Counted from the stretch's first letter, positions 10,101 through 18,447 are shown. The stretch: DNA of 64,000 bases from Methylobacterium sp. PvR107 (GCF_017833295.1 NZ_JAFIBW010000001.1:1550001-1614000); one strand, 5' to 3'. The notes: generated from the letters alone by a model not told the origin. A program made the numbers and translations.

Positions 10101-10237
10101 TTGATCGTGAATGGCGGGTCCTCCTCGCGGCCGAGGCGCGAATAGGCCATCACGCCGGCGACCAGCGAGACGAGCATCAGGAACCAGACGAACGAGCGGT
10201 GCCCGAGCGCCCAGTCGGAAAGGTTGAAGTCCTTCAC
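7175..10237 (-). CDS. RND efflux transporter, inner-membrane permease subunit
   Basis: A 1020-residue AcrB-superfamily proton/drug antiporter. The first helix is followed by LGREEDPPFTIKTMVVQTTWPGAT, a typical HAE1 porter-domain opening. The proton-relay aspartate pair of helix 4 is present in GLLVDDAMITVEMM, and a second membrane half starts near residue 835 with VVPVMLLAMALLLMMQLQS. It is the last gene of an operon with two periplasmic adaptor genes 22 bases upstream. That MFP-MFP-RND order without an outer-membrane factor resembles TriABC. Substrates are unknown; a divergent TetR gene suggests induction by a small hydrophobic molecule. Confidence 0.93.
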   Translation of the reverse strand: MKDFNLSDWALGHRSFVWFLMLVSLVAGVMAYSRLGREEDPPFTIKTMVVQTTWPGATIKDTIDQVTDRVEKELQQLNGLDYVRSYTTPGSSTVFVQFRDTLKKGEIQPAFYQVRKRLGDIKGQFPDGVQGPFFNDEFGDVYGNIYAFTADGLTYRQLRDYVESVRTEVLRVPDIGKTQLIGTQAETIFLDFSTRKLAGYGIDFSALIKALQAQNAVSASGVVQAGPERVSLRVSGSFASEAALQDFNLRVNDRFFRLADIAEISRGYEDPPSALFRVDGKPAIGLAIAMRPGANLLHFGEALKERMRLIEAKLPVGVGVHLVSDQPKQVEHAVGGFTEALVEAVIIVLAVSFVSLGVRAGLVVSVSIPLVLAIVFVVMQIMDVTLQRISLGALIIALGLLVDDAMITVEMMVARLERGDTLRKAATFAYTSTAFPMLTGTLVTVAGFLPIGFNGSGAGEYTYSLFVVLAASLLVSWVVAVLFAPLIGVTLLPKTMKHHSEKDGLFTRLFTAALRVAMRWHWTTVVVCLAVMAVAIVGMGHVQQQFFPSSDRSELLVDLTLPQNATIAETRAQTDRFEAKLKDDPEVSGWSSYVGQGAVRFYLPLDQQLANAFYGQIVIVTKSLELRDSVMARLQDVARRDFVGTDVLVQPLSLGPPVGRPIQYRLSGPNMEAVRHLALDLANVVATDKRLDVPTFDWNEPGKVLRVEILQDKARQLGVTSQDVAGILNGIEGGQAITQVRDSIYLVNVVGRARAAERSSLDTLQSLQVGLANGSVVPLLAFARIGYDLEQPIVWRRDRLPTVTVRATIHDATQPATIVAGLQPGIDAFAKALPEGYTLQTGGAVEESAKGQGPIAAVVPVMLLAMALLLMMQLQSFGRMLLVFTVAPLGLIGVVPALLLFDKPMGFVAILGILALIGIIIRNAVILVSQIEEFRDEGMVPWDAVFEATHHRMRPILLTAAAASLGLIPIAREVFWGPMAFAMIGGILAATFLTLLFLPALYVGCYRLRPAAGSPTTHAA

Positions 10238-10259
10238 GCAATATCCCCGTGCGGCCGGC

Positions 10260-11366
10260 TTAGACGGCGCCGTCGGTCAGGCGCACGGCCTGGCCTTCCT
10301 TCAGCGCGTGGACGCCGGCGACGACGACCCGGTCGCCGGGCTGCAATCCGGCGGTGATGACGATACGGCCTGTCTCCTCCCGACCAGGAGGCGAGGCCAC
10401 CGTCACGTCTCGGCGCGCCACAGACTTTGCGTCGGCGGAGACCACCCAGACGGAGCGACGGCCGTCCTGATCGAGCAGGGCTGATGCGGGCAGCAGGAAA
10501 CGCCGCTGAACCTTGCTGGTGAGCGCTACATTGATGGTTGCGCCCAGCCGGAACGCGGGATTGGGGTCTTCGAGCGAGATGCGGATGCGCCGCGAGCGCG
10601 TTCCGGCCTCCGCGAGCGGTGCAATCTCACGCACCCGCCCGCGGGCCGTCAGGTCTGGCGCGCTCTGAAGCGCCACGGTGAAAATGCAATCCGCCGGCAA
10701 CGCGCCGACATAGGCTTCCGGAATGTCGACCACGGCCTCGCGGACGTCCGGCCGTGCCACCGTGACCACGCCCTGTCCCGCGCTCAGAACCTGACCGACC
10801 TCGGCCAAGCGCTGTGTGACCACGCCGTCGAATTCAGCCTTCAGCTCGGTGTAGCCCATCTGGTCGCGGGCCTTCTGGAGGCTGGCTTGCGCTTGGTCGA
10901 CGCGCGCCCGGGCTGTCTCGCGTTTCGCCACGGCTTGGTCGAGGGTGGCCTGCGCGACGCTGTTGCCGGTCATCAGGCGGCGCGTCCGCGCCTCTGCCGA
11001 TTCGGCGTTCTCGGCCTGCGCGCGCGCGTCTGCGAGATCGGCCTCGGCGCGTGTCAGGTCGAAGCGCGTGACGATGACGTCGAGGGCGGCCAGACGCTGA
11101 CCCTTCTTGACCACGTCACCGACCGTCACGTCGCGCGCCACCATCCGGCCGGGGATCTGGAAGCCGAGCTGCGCCTGGTAGCGGGGTTCGATCGTTCCCG
11201 CGAACGGGCCGAAGGTGATCGTGTCGCTCGGCTCGGCCACTTGCGTCAGCACGGGGCGTACGAGTGCCGCCTCGGCGGCAGTGTCCCGCGTCTTGTCCTC
11301 GTGTCCGTTGCAGCCGCCGAGCGCCGCAGCGAGGAGAGCGATCGCGAAGCGCGCATGCGGTCTCAT
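10260..11366 (-). CDS. RND efflux periplasmic adaptor (membrane fusion protein), second of two
   Basis: A 368-residue HlyD/AcrA-family adaptor. The N-terminus MRPHARFAIALLAAALGGCNG has a lipoprotein signal with Cys19 as lipid anchor. A lipoyl half-motif (GFQIPGRMVARDVTVGDVVKKGQRLAALD) leads into an alpha-helical hairpin (about residues 90-160, rich in A, E, Q, R) and the second lipoyl half (YTELKAEFDGVVTQRLAEVGQ). It ends with a beta-barrel and the typical LQPGDRVVVAGVHALKEGQAV. The ATG overlaps the stop of the upstream adaptor gene (ATGA), so the two are translationally coupled. Confidence 0.92.
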   Translation of the reverse strand: MRPHARFAIALLAAALGGCNGHEDKTRDTAAEAALVRPVLTQVAEPSDTITFGPFAGTIEPRYQAQLGFQIPGRMVARDVTVGDVVKKGQRLAALDVIVTRFDLTRAEADLADARAQAENAESAEARTRRLMTGNSVAQATLDQAVAKRETARARVDQAQASLQKARDQMGYTELKAEFDGVVTQRLAEVGQVLSAGQGVVTVARPDVREAVVDIPEAYVGALPADCIFTVALQSAPDLTARGRVREIAPLAEAGTRSRRIRISLEDPNPAFRLGATINVALTSKVQRRFLLPASALLDQDGRRSVWVVSADAKSVARRDVTVASPPGREETGRIVITAGLQPGDRVVVAGVHALKEGQAVRLTDGAV

Positions 11367-12466
11367 GGACGGGTTCCGACCTCGGCGGCCGCGACCGTCT
11401 GGCCGGGCCGTAGGAACTGGATGCCGGCGACCACCACGCGCTCCCCCGGCTCGACGCCGCGCTTCAGCGCGATGGTGTCCGGCCCGAAGCGATCGATCTC
11501 GACGGCGCGCACCGACACGGTCCGATGGGCCGGATCGTAGATCCAAACGGAGGGTCGTCCGTCGTAGCGGTAGAGCGCCGACCAGGGCAGGACCACGGCC
11601 TCGTGCGGCGCGAACCGTCCCCGCCCGACGACGACTGCCCCGAGGCCCATCGCGCTCGGCGTCGATTGCAGACCGATCTTGACGCGGACCGTCCCGCTCG
11701 ACGCGTCGACCGTGGGCGAAATCTCGCGCACGGTCCCGGTCGCCGTGACGGCGGGATCGGATTGCAGCGCGACGGCCACGGTCTCGCTGGCCGGCGGCTG
11801 CGCAGTGAGCGATTCGTACACATTGAAGACCGCATCCCGCGGCCCGTCCTGCGCAAGTACCAGCACGGTTTGACCGGACTGCACCACCTGCCCAACCTCG
11901 AAGCTGCGGCTGGTCACGATCCCGGCGACACCGGCGCACAATTCCGTGTAGGAGAACTGCTCCTGCGCGGTGCCGAGGGCGGCCCTGGCGGAATCCACCG
12001 CGGCCTGCGTGGTCCTCAGCTCCTGCTCGGCATTGTCGTAGGAGGTCCGCGTCGTAAACCCGCCGGCCAGCAGCTGCTTCTGCCGCTCGAACGACATCCG
12101 GGCCTGCGTCAGCAGCGCTTCCGCCGAGGTGAGCGCCGCTTTGGCGTTGTCGAGATTGGCCCGCTGGGTTAGCGGCTCGAGAACGGCAAGGACCTGGTCG
12201 GCCGCGACGTGGTCACCGATCTCAACCCGTCGCTCGGCGACCTTCCCGTTCGTCCGGAACGAGACGTTGACCTGCGCCTGCGCCTGGATGTCGCCTGTCA
12301 GCACCACGTCGAGCGCCATCGGCGTGCGCCGTGCCTCGACGATCCGCACGCGCGCGAGCGACGGATCGACAGCCGCGACCGGCTCGGCATCGGCGAGGGC
12401 GATGCCGACCGGCGCGATCAAAGCCAGCAGAACGGCGGTTGGACAAAGAAGGGAGAAACGGATCAT
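11363..12466 (-). CDS. RND efflux periplasmic adaptor (membrane fusion protein), first of two
   Basis: A 367-residue adaptor with a cleavable Sec signal (MIRFSLLCPTAVLLALIAP...ALADA) and no lipobox, unlike its partner. Lipoyl halves are seen at VSFRTNGKVAERRVEIGDHV and YTELCAGVAGIVTSRSFEVGQ, separated by a coiled hairpin of about 80 residues. The end is GVEPGERVVVAGIQFLRPGQTV. It is the first gene of the operon and faces the TetR gene across 97 bases that hold a candidate operator. Two unlike adaptors, one lipidated and one soluble, probably form a heteromeric ring on the RND trimer. Confidence 0.92.
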   Translation of the reverse strand: MIRFSLLCPTAVLLALIAPVGIALADAEPVAAVDPSLARVRIVEARRTPMALDVVLTGDIQAQAQVNVSFRTNGKVAERRVEIGDHVAADQVLAVLEPLTQRANLDNAKAALTSAEALLTQARMSFERQKQLLAGGFTTRTSYDNAEQELRTTQAAVDSARAALGTAQEQFSYTELCAGVAGIVTSRSFEVGQVVQSGQTVLVLAQDGPRDAVFNVYESLTAQPPASETVAVALQSDPAVTATGTVREISPTVDASSGTVRVKIGLQSTPSAMGLGAVVVGRGRFAPHEAVVLPWSALYRYDGRPSVWIYDPAHRTVSVRAVEIDRFGPDTIALKRGVEPGERVVVAGIQFLRPGQTVAAAEVGTRP

Positions 12467-12531
12467 GCGGTCGACCTTCTCGGCCGGGCTCGTGCAGAGT
12501 GCGTGGCATGGTCCTACTCGATCAGTTACAT

Positions 12532-12545
12532 ACCGTCCAGTCGGT
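12532..12545. promoter_or_regulatory. Candidate TetR-family operator in the divergent efflux promoter
   Basis: ACCG-N6-CGGT inverted repeat (within TACCGTCCAGTCGGTT) between the adaptor start at 12466 and the tetR start at 12564. Spacing and half-sites resemble known TetR-family boxes for RND operons. The arms are only 4 bp, so this is a suggestion from position and symmetry. Confidence 0.45.
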
Positions 12546-12563
12546 TTTTAAAGCAGGTGATTT

Positions 12564-13127
12564 ATGGAAGCGAAGCGCAAGCGGCTGGCGGAACGGCCCG
12601 AGATCATCCTCGAAGCCGCCCATGCGGTCCTCCGCAAAAGCGGGGCCCGCGGGCTGACCATCGACGCTGTCGCGGCCGAAGCCGGCCTGAGCAAGGGTGG
12701 CGTGCTGCATCATTACGCCTCGAAGGACGCGTTGATCTCGGCCCTCGTGGCCCGGAAGCTGTCGGATCTGCGCGAGGAGATCGCCGCCTGCGAGGCGGTG
12801 ATCCCGCCTGGCCCGTCGCAACTCTCGCAGGCCATGGTCGCGCATGTGCGCGGGCATTATTGCGACGACGACGAATCGTCTCGCGCGCTGCTGCTTGCCT
12901 CGATCGAGTCATCTGAGGCGCTTGCCGATTACCGGGCTTTCGTGGCGGATCAGCTGGGTCGGCTGGAGCGCATCGAGGGCGCCTGTCCAGGCGAAGGCGC
13001 GGTCCTGTTCTTCGCGATCCTGGGCCTGTTCATGGGGCGGGCCTTGGGCTTCCATGCGCTCGGGGACGCGGCGCTGCAGCCGATGCTCGATGCGCTGGAG
13101 CGCATGGCCAAGCGGCCGGAGCGCTGA
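12564..13127 (+). CDS. TetR-family transcriptional regulator
   Basis: A 187-residue repressor. The N-terminal helix-turn-helix is clear: ILEAAHAVLRKSGARGLTID then VAAEAGLSKGGVLHHYASKDALISALV (residues about 15-65). The C-terminal ligand domain is not conserved enough to name an effector. ATG 12564 has AGGTGATTT before it. Divergent placement next to the two-adaptor RND operon indicates that it represses that operon and itself. Confidence 0.92.
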   Translation: MEAKRKRLAERPEIILEAAHAVLRKSGARGLTIDAVAAEAGLSKGGVLHHYASKDALISALVARKLSDLREEIAACEAVIPPGPSQLSQAMVAHVRGHYCDDDESSRALLLASIESSEALADYRAFVADQLGRLERIEGACPGEGAVLFFAILGLFMGRALGFHALGDAALQPMLDALERMAKRPER

Positions 13128-13136
13128 GGCTGCGGT

Positions 13137-14201
13137 TCAGACCTGAAAGACCAGTACGGCGCGGGTGCCAGGCGATCCTGGAACATAGGACAGCGCCGAG
13201 CGCAGATTCGTCGCCATGGCGCGTACGATGCGCGAGCCGAGCCCGGTACCACGAATCTCGCCCTCCCCCGTCCATCCGATGCCGTCATCTTCCACGGCGA
13301 GCGAAACGGTATCGGAGGCGTCCCAATCGACCGCGACCCGGATCTCCCCCGAGCTGCCCGGAGGGTAAGCGTACTTGTAGGCGTTGGTGACGAGTTCGGT
13401 CACGACGACGCCGACCGAGACCGCCTTATCGGTCGAGAGCCGCACCGGCGCCGCCCGCAGCCGGATCGCGTGATCGCGCCCGCTCGCCCGCATCGCCGCC
13501 TGCAGCTCCTCGACGAGACTTGTCAGATAGGCGTCCAGCTCGACCGACTCGACGTCCTCCGACGTGTAGAGGCGGCGGTGGATCCCCGCGATGGCCGAGA
13601 TCCGCGCCTGCATCTCGTCGAGCGCGGCCTTGGCGGCCGGGTCGCTCACGGCATTGCGCTGCATGTGCGCGAGTGCCGCCACCAGCGCCAGGGAGTTGGC
13701 CACCCGATGGTTGACCTCGCGCAGCAGCAACTCGGCCCGGTCCCGGGCTTCGCGCATCTCGGCTTCCGCGCGCTCCTTGTCCCGGCGCAGAGCCTCCTGC
13801 CGCAACGCCGTCGCGACAGCTTCGCCCAGAAGCTCGCGGAACTGGCCCTGGATGTCCTTCCAGACGTAGTCGACGGCACCCGCCTTCAGGGCGGCCACGG
13901 CGACGCGGCTGTCCTCGGATCCGGTCACGTAGATGACCGGCGGGGCCTGCGGCAGGGCGCGGATTTCAGGCAGGAGGTCGAGCCCCGTCTGGCCCGGCAT
14001 GTGATGGTCGAGCGCCACGGCGTCGACCCCGCCCTGGGCCAGGCGCGCGAGGCCCTCGGCACCGCTCGCGCAGAGTTCCACCGCGTAGCCGCGCGCCTCC
14101 AGCGAGCGCTTGACCAAGCGGCCGAGGCCAGGATCGTCGTCGATGTAGAGGATGCGCGCCGCCGCGGCGGTGCGATCAGCTCCGGCGGGATCCGCGCTCA
14201 T
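13137..14201 (-). CDS. Hybrid receiver-histidine kinase, HWE/HisKA_2 type
   Basis: A 354-residue cytoplasmic protein with a receiver domain first (residues about 15-130; acidic pair in ILYIDDDPG, phospho-acceptor Asp65 in ALDHHMPGQTG, Lys in YVWKD). A coiled linker follows, then a HisKA_2 dimerisation domain with His165 in REVNHRVANSLALV and an HATPase_c domain with VTELVTNAYKYAYP and VEDDGIGW. This architecture is typical of alphaproteobacterial stress and light signalling. It is third in an overlapping operon (ATGA overlap with the receiver gene 14198-14650). Output is unknown; such kinases often feed PhyR-type general stress responses. Confidence 0.9.
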   Translation of the reverse strand: MSADPAGADRTAAAARILYIDDDPGLGRLVKRSLEARGYAVELCASGAEGLARLAQGGVDAVALDHHMPGQTGLDLLPEIRALPQAPPVIYVTGSEDSRVAVAALKAGAVDYVWKDIQGQFRELLGEAVATALRQEALRRDKERAEAEMREARDRAELLLREVNHRVANSLALVAALAHMQRNAVSDPAAKAALDEMQARISAIAGIHRRLYTSEDVESVELDAYLTSLVEELQAAMRASGRDHAIRLRAAPVRLSTDKAVSVGVVVTELVTNAYKYAYPPGSSGEIRVAVDWDASDTVSLAVEDDGIGWTGEGEIRGTGLGSRIVRAMATNLRSALSYVPGSPGTRAVLVFQV

Positions 14202-14650
14202 GGGTTCTCGGGGACCTCCATGACCGAGAAGAACAGGCCCAGTTGCCGGATCGCGTTCGCGAACCCGTCATAATTTACCGGCTTGGTGATGTAGACGTTC
14301 GCTCCCAGATCGTAGCAGCGCTGGATCTCCTGGCTGTCGTCGGTGGTGGTGAGCACCACCACGGGCGAGCGTCGCGTATGCGGGTTCGCCTTGACCTTCT
14401 CCAGGATGTCGAGCCCGGTCATGTCCGGCAGGTTGAGGTCGAGCAGGATCAGGAGGTGGCGCCGGGCGCTCGCCAGCCCGGACCCATCCGGCCCGAAAAG
14501 GTATTCGAGGGCCGACGTGCCGTTCTGAAACGGCACGATCTCGTTGTTGACGCCCGCCCGCCGGATATTTCGCTCGATCAGCCGCGCGTGACCTTCGTCA
14601 TCTTCGATCATCACGATGCTGACGGGATGCACGGCTCGCTCCACGCTCAT
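14198..14650 (-). CDS. Single-domain response regulator (Rcp1-like)
   Basis: A 150-residue stand-alone receiver. The acidic pair sits in MIEDDEGH, the phospho-acceptor is Asp71 in LLDLNLPDMTG, Thr in VVLTTTDD and Lys in YITKPVNYDGF. The extended loop between strand 2 and strand 3 (ALEYLFGPDGSG...) is characteristic of Rcp1/CheY-like regulators that partner phytochrome or PAS kinases. Both ends overlap neighbours by four bases, so it is coupled to the MHYT kinase upstream and the hybrid kinase downstream and likely shuttles phosphate between them. Confidence 0.92.
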   Translation of the reverse strand: MSVERAVHPVSIVMIEDDEGHARLIERNIRRAGVNNEIVPFQNGTSALEYLFGPDGSGLASARRHLLILLDLNLPDMTGLDILEKVKANPHTRRSPVVVLTTTDDSQEIQRCYDLGANVYITKPVNYDGFANAIRQLGLFFSVMEVPENP

Positions 14651-16530
14651 TCGGCGGCGAGGGGTGCCGGCTTACGGTCGTCGAGAACCGCTGTAGACGC
14701 ACCGTGCGGCAAGGTCACGTTGAACGTGGTGCCCTCCCCGAGTTTCGAGGTGATGTCGATCCGTCCGCCGAACGAGCGGATCAGCGCTTTGACGTGAGCG
14801 AGGCCGATCCCCTCCCCGGGACGATCCTGGGCACCCGACCGCCGGAACAACTCGAAGACACGAGCGTGGTCGCGCTCCGCGATGCCCCGACCGTTGTCGG
14901 TCACGGAGAAGCAGACCCCTCTTGAACCGACGGCCTTTGCCGTGACGGTGACGCGTCCCGGGCGGGAGGGATCGAGGTACTTGATCGCGTTGTCGAGAAG
15001 GTTGCCGAAGATCTGCTCGACGGCGAGCCGGTCGGCGACGATCGACGGCAGATCGGCCGCGATCGTCACGGCAGCGCCGGCTGCCTCGGCTTGATGCCGC
15101 TGCGCGTCCGCAACGTCGCGAAGCAGGGCGGTCATGTCGAGCGGTTCCGGCATGAACTGGCGCCGGCCCTCCCGCGACAGCTTCAGGATCGCGGCGATGA
15201 GCCCCTCCATCCGATTCACCGCAGCCTTGATGAAGCCCAGCGCCTCGCTGAAATCCGCGTCGATCCGCTCGGCCTGCGGGTGGCCGTCGAGTGCGGCCCG
15301 CATCTCGGCCCGCGTGGCCTCCAACTCGCTGGTGAAGCCCATCACATTGACGAGCGGCGCACGCAGATCGTGGCTGACGATATAGGCGTAACGCTGGATC
15401 TCCTCGTTCGATTCCCGCAGGTCGGCTTCGGCTTGGCGCTGCTCGGTAATGTCCGTGTGAACGCCGACCCATTCCCGAATCGCGCCCCGGTCGTCGAGCA
15501 CCGGGACGGCGCGGATCGCGAAATGCCGCCATGTGCCATCGCCGCAGCGCACCCGATGCTCGTGAACGAAGGTGCGCCGCGCCCGAACCGTCTCGTTCCA
15601 GCGATCGACCGAGTCCTTGCGATCATCGGGATGGACTGCGTTCGCCCATCCGAAACCCTGGTACTCGTCGCGGGCCTGACCGGTGATCGCGCTCCAGCCC
15701 GGCTGGTCACCGAGCATCCGGCCTGTGGCATCGTTGGTCCAGAGTACGCCGCGAACGGCCTGGATGGCGGCTCGGAACCGCGCCTCGCTCGCCAGCAACT
15801 CGCGCTGAACACGCTGCTGGTCGATGGAGGAGGCCAGCATCGCCAGGAACAGGATGAGGAAGGTCGCTCCCGCCACATAGAGGGCCAGGTTCTCCTGCCG
15901 CTGCGTGACCATCCCGACATGAGTCGCGTCGCCGCCGGATTCCGACGCCGAGATCGTGGCCGCCGCCATGCCGGTGTAATGCATTCCGGCCACCGCGAGG
16001 CCCATGACGCTGGCGGCGGCAAGCTTCTGCCAGACGCCGTGCTGGCGGAACGCGAGCCACAGCGCAGCCGTCGCGGCGGTGACGGCGATCGCCACCGAGA
16101 GGGCCACCACCGGCGGGCTGTAGGCGAGACGTCCTGAAATCTGGAGCGCCGCCATGCCGGTGTAGTGCATCGTCGCGACGCCGAGCCCCATCAGCGGGCC
16201 GGCGATGAGCAGGCTTGCAAGCCCCTCCCCCTGATGGGCCACCCACAGGAACGCCCCACCGGTGAACCCGATGGCGATGAGCAAGGACAAAAGCGTCAGG
16301 CCGAGATCGTAGGCGGCCGGCAGGCCCATCTCGAAGGCCAGCATTCCGACGAAGTGCATTGACCAGATCCCGCCGCCCATGGCCAAGGCTGCGCCCGCGA
16401 CCCAGGGCCACTTCGCGCCCGGAACCGGTCCACGGACGCGGGCACCCAGATCCAGGGCGGTGTAGGAGGCGAAGATGGACAGGCCGATCGACAGAGCGAC
16501 GAGCGCCGGATTGTAGCCGGTGTGGACCAT
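14647..16530 (-). CDS. MHYT-PAS sensor histidine kinase
   Basis: A 627-residue membrane sensor. The first 250 residues form seven hydrophobic helices with three MHYT-type signatures (SMHFVGM, TMHYTGM, GMHYTGM), a domain proposed to bind copper and sense O2, CO or NO. A PAS/PAC domain follows (about residues 260-375, ending VGVHTDITEQRQAE), then HisKA with the phospho-His in YIVSHDLRAPLVNV and HATPase_c with FGNLLDNAIKYL and DNGRGIAE. It heads the three-gene signalling operon. Gas or redox sensing would suit an organism that regulates photosynthesis by oxygen, but no target is visible. Confidence 0.92.
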   Translation of the reverse strand: MVHTGYNPALVALSIGLSIFASYTALDLGARVRGPVPGAKWPWVAGAALAMGGGIWSMHFVGMLAFEMGLPAAYDLGLTLLSLLIAIGFTGGAFLWVAHQGEGLASLLIAGPLMGLGVATMHYTGMAALQISGRLAYSPPVVALSVAIAVTAATAALWLAFRQHGVWQKLAAASVMGLAVAGMHYTGMAAATISASESGGDATHVGMVTQRQENLALYVAGATFLILFLAMLASSIDQQRVQRELLASEARFRAAIQAVRGVLWTNDATGRMLGDQPGWSAITGQARDEYQGFGWANAVHPDDRKDSVDRWNETVRARRTFVHEHRVRCGDGTWRHFAIRAVPVLDDRGAIREWVGVHTDITEQRQAEADLRESNEEIQRYAYIVSHDLRAPLVNVMGFTSELEATRAEMRAALDGHPQAERIDADFSEALGFIKAAVNRMEGLIAAILKLSREGRRQFMPEPLDMTALLRDVADAQRHQAEAAGAAVTIAADLPSIVADRLAVEQIFGNLLDNAIKYLDPSRPGRVTVTAKAVGSRGVCFSVTDNGRGIAERDHARVFELFRRSGAQDRPGEGIGLAHVKALIRSFGGRIDITSKLGEGTTFNVTLPHGASTAVLDDRKPAPLAAE

Positions 16531-16993
16531 GTGGACTCATCGGCAGGCGAGGACCGCCATTCACGATGTATCCTGTGTCGTGGGGCGGCGCTATCGTCTT
16601 TAGGCGGCAGCCGAATCTCCTGAATACCGATGTTGCGGCGCAGCCCTTTTACCGGGCGCCCGCATCGCGAGCGGACGACGCGGCACGAAGGGCTTGAAAG
16701 CCGGCAAATCCCGGCGCAATGCGGGGGCGCTCCCCTGCGATAAGGTGAGAGCCAGCTGGTTCGCAGCACCCAAGACCGGCTGCGGGTCTGCCGGTGGCCG
16801 GCATCGAGCCGCCGAATCATTGAACCGACGGCGCCGCGGTTACATTGTTGCGATGCGTGCGCCGTGATCCGGCCGGGAAGGCGAAGGAAGAGCCGCACGA
16901 AGAAAAAATACAGGTCTGTCGCGCCGCGCCGGTCTCTTCGATCGCCCTGGCGCGTTGTAGGCTTCGCTGATCGCTCTTCGCGAATGCAGGTTC
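16531..16993. other. Intergenic stretch, 463 bases, no gene seen
   Basis: Divergent upstream region between the MHYT kinase and the coiled-coil protein gene. No convincing frame, tRNA or hairpin was found. The A-rich run near 16897-16912 is the only compositional oddity. It should contain promoters for both flanking genes. Confidence 0.5.
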
Positions 16994-17695
16994 ATGAAAG
17001 AACACGCCGCGACATTGTTGCCCGACCGCCTGCGCAACTCCCTCGCGCGCGCTCTGTACGATTCTGATCAGGGCGAAAGCGCGGATCGCCCGTCCTGGGA
17101 CGATGATGCGCTGGACGCTGCGCATCCGGGCTTGCGCGCGCGCTATCTGCAGCGGGCCGAGGCCCTGGCCGCAGGTCCCTTGGCGGATCTGCTCGCCACG
17201 GTCGCCAGCGGATCCGCCAACGACGAGGAATTGCGGGTGCTCCGCCGCCAGCGGATGGCCCCGGATCGCGAGCGTGAGCTCCTGGAGGCCAATAACCGGA
17301 TGCTGCTGCGTGCCGAGATGGCGGAAGCGGCCAGGGCTGCGTCAGAGGAGGCGCTCGCGCTGGCTCGCCGCGAACGCGACGTGGCTCGGGAGGCTGAGGC
17401 GTTCTGGCAGCGCTTCGCGTTCGACGCGGACGATCTCGCCACCCGCCGGCTGGTCGAGCAGACCGACGCGCGGGCCGCCGCTGAACGGGCGGCGATTCAT
17501 GAGCGGTGCCGCAGGGAGCGCGCCGAGAGCGCGCTGCGTCTCTTCGCCGATCGCGCCGAGGTGATGCCCAAGGAGGGCTGGGCGTCGGAACTCGTCAAGG
17601 CGAACCGTGACATCCCGCTCTGGTGGTTCCACGCAGCGCGCGTCGCCCTGGCTCCACCCGAGCCCCAGAGCGACACGCAGGCAGATACCGCCTGA
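16994..17695 (+). CDS. Hypothetical protein with alpha-helical, coiled-coil-like middle
   Basis: Unrecognised 233-residue cytoplasmic protein. No signal or membrane segment. Residues about 85-180 are dominated by A, E, R and L in heptad-like arrangement (ERELLEANNRMLLRAEMAEA and following), predicting a long helix or coiled coil. Coding frame is supported by codon-position GC bias, a CAGG ribosome-like stretch before ATG 16994, and an acidic/basic composition typical of real proteins. Neighbours give no functional clue. Confidence 0.65.
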   Translation: MKEHAATLLPDRLRNSLARALYDSDQGESADRPSWDDDALDAAHPGLRARYLQRAEALAAGPLADLLATVASGSANDEELRVLRRQRMAPDRERELLEANNRMLLRAEMAEAARAASEEALALARRERDVAREAEAFWQRFAFDADDLATRRLVEQTDARAAAERAAIHERCRRERAESALRLFADRAEVMPKEGWASELVKANRDIPLWWFHAARVALAPPEPQSDTQADTA

Positions 17696-17701
17696 CGCGC
17701 C

Positions 17702-17986
17702 TCAGGCCGCCGCTGGATGATTGGCGGACGCGGGGGGGGTCCGGAACAGGGCGGTGCAGCCGGAGCCGCGATGCATGCTCAGGATCGAGGCCCGATCAAT
17801 CTCCGGGTGAGCCTTGAGCACATTCTGCACGCAGGCGAGGACACGCTCGTACTGTGCCGAATCGAAGTTCGGCTCGAGCGGACTCACCGCGATGTATGTC
17901 TCGACGACCAGCACACGTTCGGCCCGGTCATGACCGACATCGACGGCGATCCAGGAAGATTTGATCAGGCTGGTGCTGGCGAGCAT
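17702..17986 (-). CDS. Small hypothetical protein, 94 residues
   Basis: Unrecognised soluble protein. GAGGGACGCCC precedes the ATG at 17986, a plausible ribosome site. The centre (YIAVSPLEPNFDSAQYERVLACVQNVLKA) looks like a strand-helix unit. It ends 6 bases from the stop of the convergent coiled-coil gene. Function unknown; kept because start site and composition look genuine. Confidence 0.55.
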   Translation of the reverse strand: MLASTSLIKSSWIAVDVGHDRAERVLVVETYIAVSPLEPNFDSAQYERVLACVQNVLKAHPEIDRASILSMHRGSGCTALFRTPPASANHPAAA

Positions 17987-18447
17987 GGGCGTCCCTCGTT
18001 CAGCGTTGCATCGATCTGCTCGCCGCGGAAGCGGGCAATTTTGGTGAAATCATGGACCGGGCCCGCACGAAAGCCAAGGGCCCTTCATCCGCTCGGGCCT
18101 CCCACGAGGCATGGCAATGACGTCTGTTGAGCCGTCCCGTTAGTCAGCCTACGGTCCGTCTGGTTCGTGGACGCGCTCCGCTCACAATGGGTACTCGCCT
18201 CCGCGCAATGGCATGTGGTATACAAATCATCGGACTCGTTACACCGGGTCCGAATGACGGTATCGCGAAACGACGAAACCGCGTGATGGGAGGGAGTGCA
18301 GATATGATCCGTCGAAGGATGGAAAGCGCCGGACCTGGTGTTGCGCGCCCCGCGTCGCGAACTCGCACGGGCATCGAACCGGCCCCTCAGGCGGCTTGAG
18401 CCGCTCTCTCCGCATCCCGAAGACCGCCTCCAACTCCGAGACCGATC
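17987..18447. other. Intergenic stretch, 461 bases, upstream of frc
   Basis: No supported gene. Contains a GTATAC-centred palindrome at 18215-18227 of the type bound by GntR/FCD regulators, listed separately. Probably carries the formyl-CoA transferase promoter and a long leader. Confidence 0.5.
18215..18227. promoter_or_regulatory. Candidate GntR/FCD operator upstream of frc
   Basis: GTGGTATACAAAT, centred on palindromic GTATAC, 220 bases before the frc start. FCD-type GntR regulators recognise GT-N-AC style palindromes, and one such regulator is encoded at 23373-24065. Based on a single match and position only. Confidence 0.35.

Noticed and set aside
16531..16993. Search for tRNA genes or riboswitches in long gaps
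   Set aside because: No cloverleaf, conserved T-loop sequence or known riboswitch core was seen in this or the other gaps of over 300 bases.
18127..18399. Possible 90-residue gene upstream of frc
   Set aside because: Arg/Pro-heavy composition, no ribosome site and no family; more likely the frc leader.
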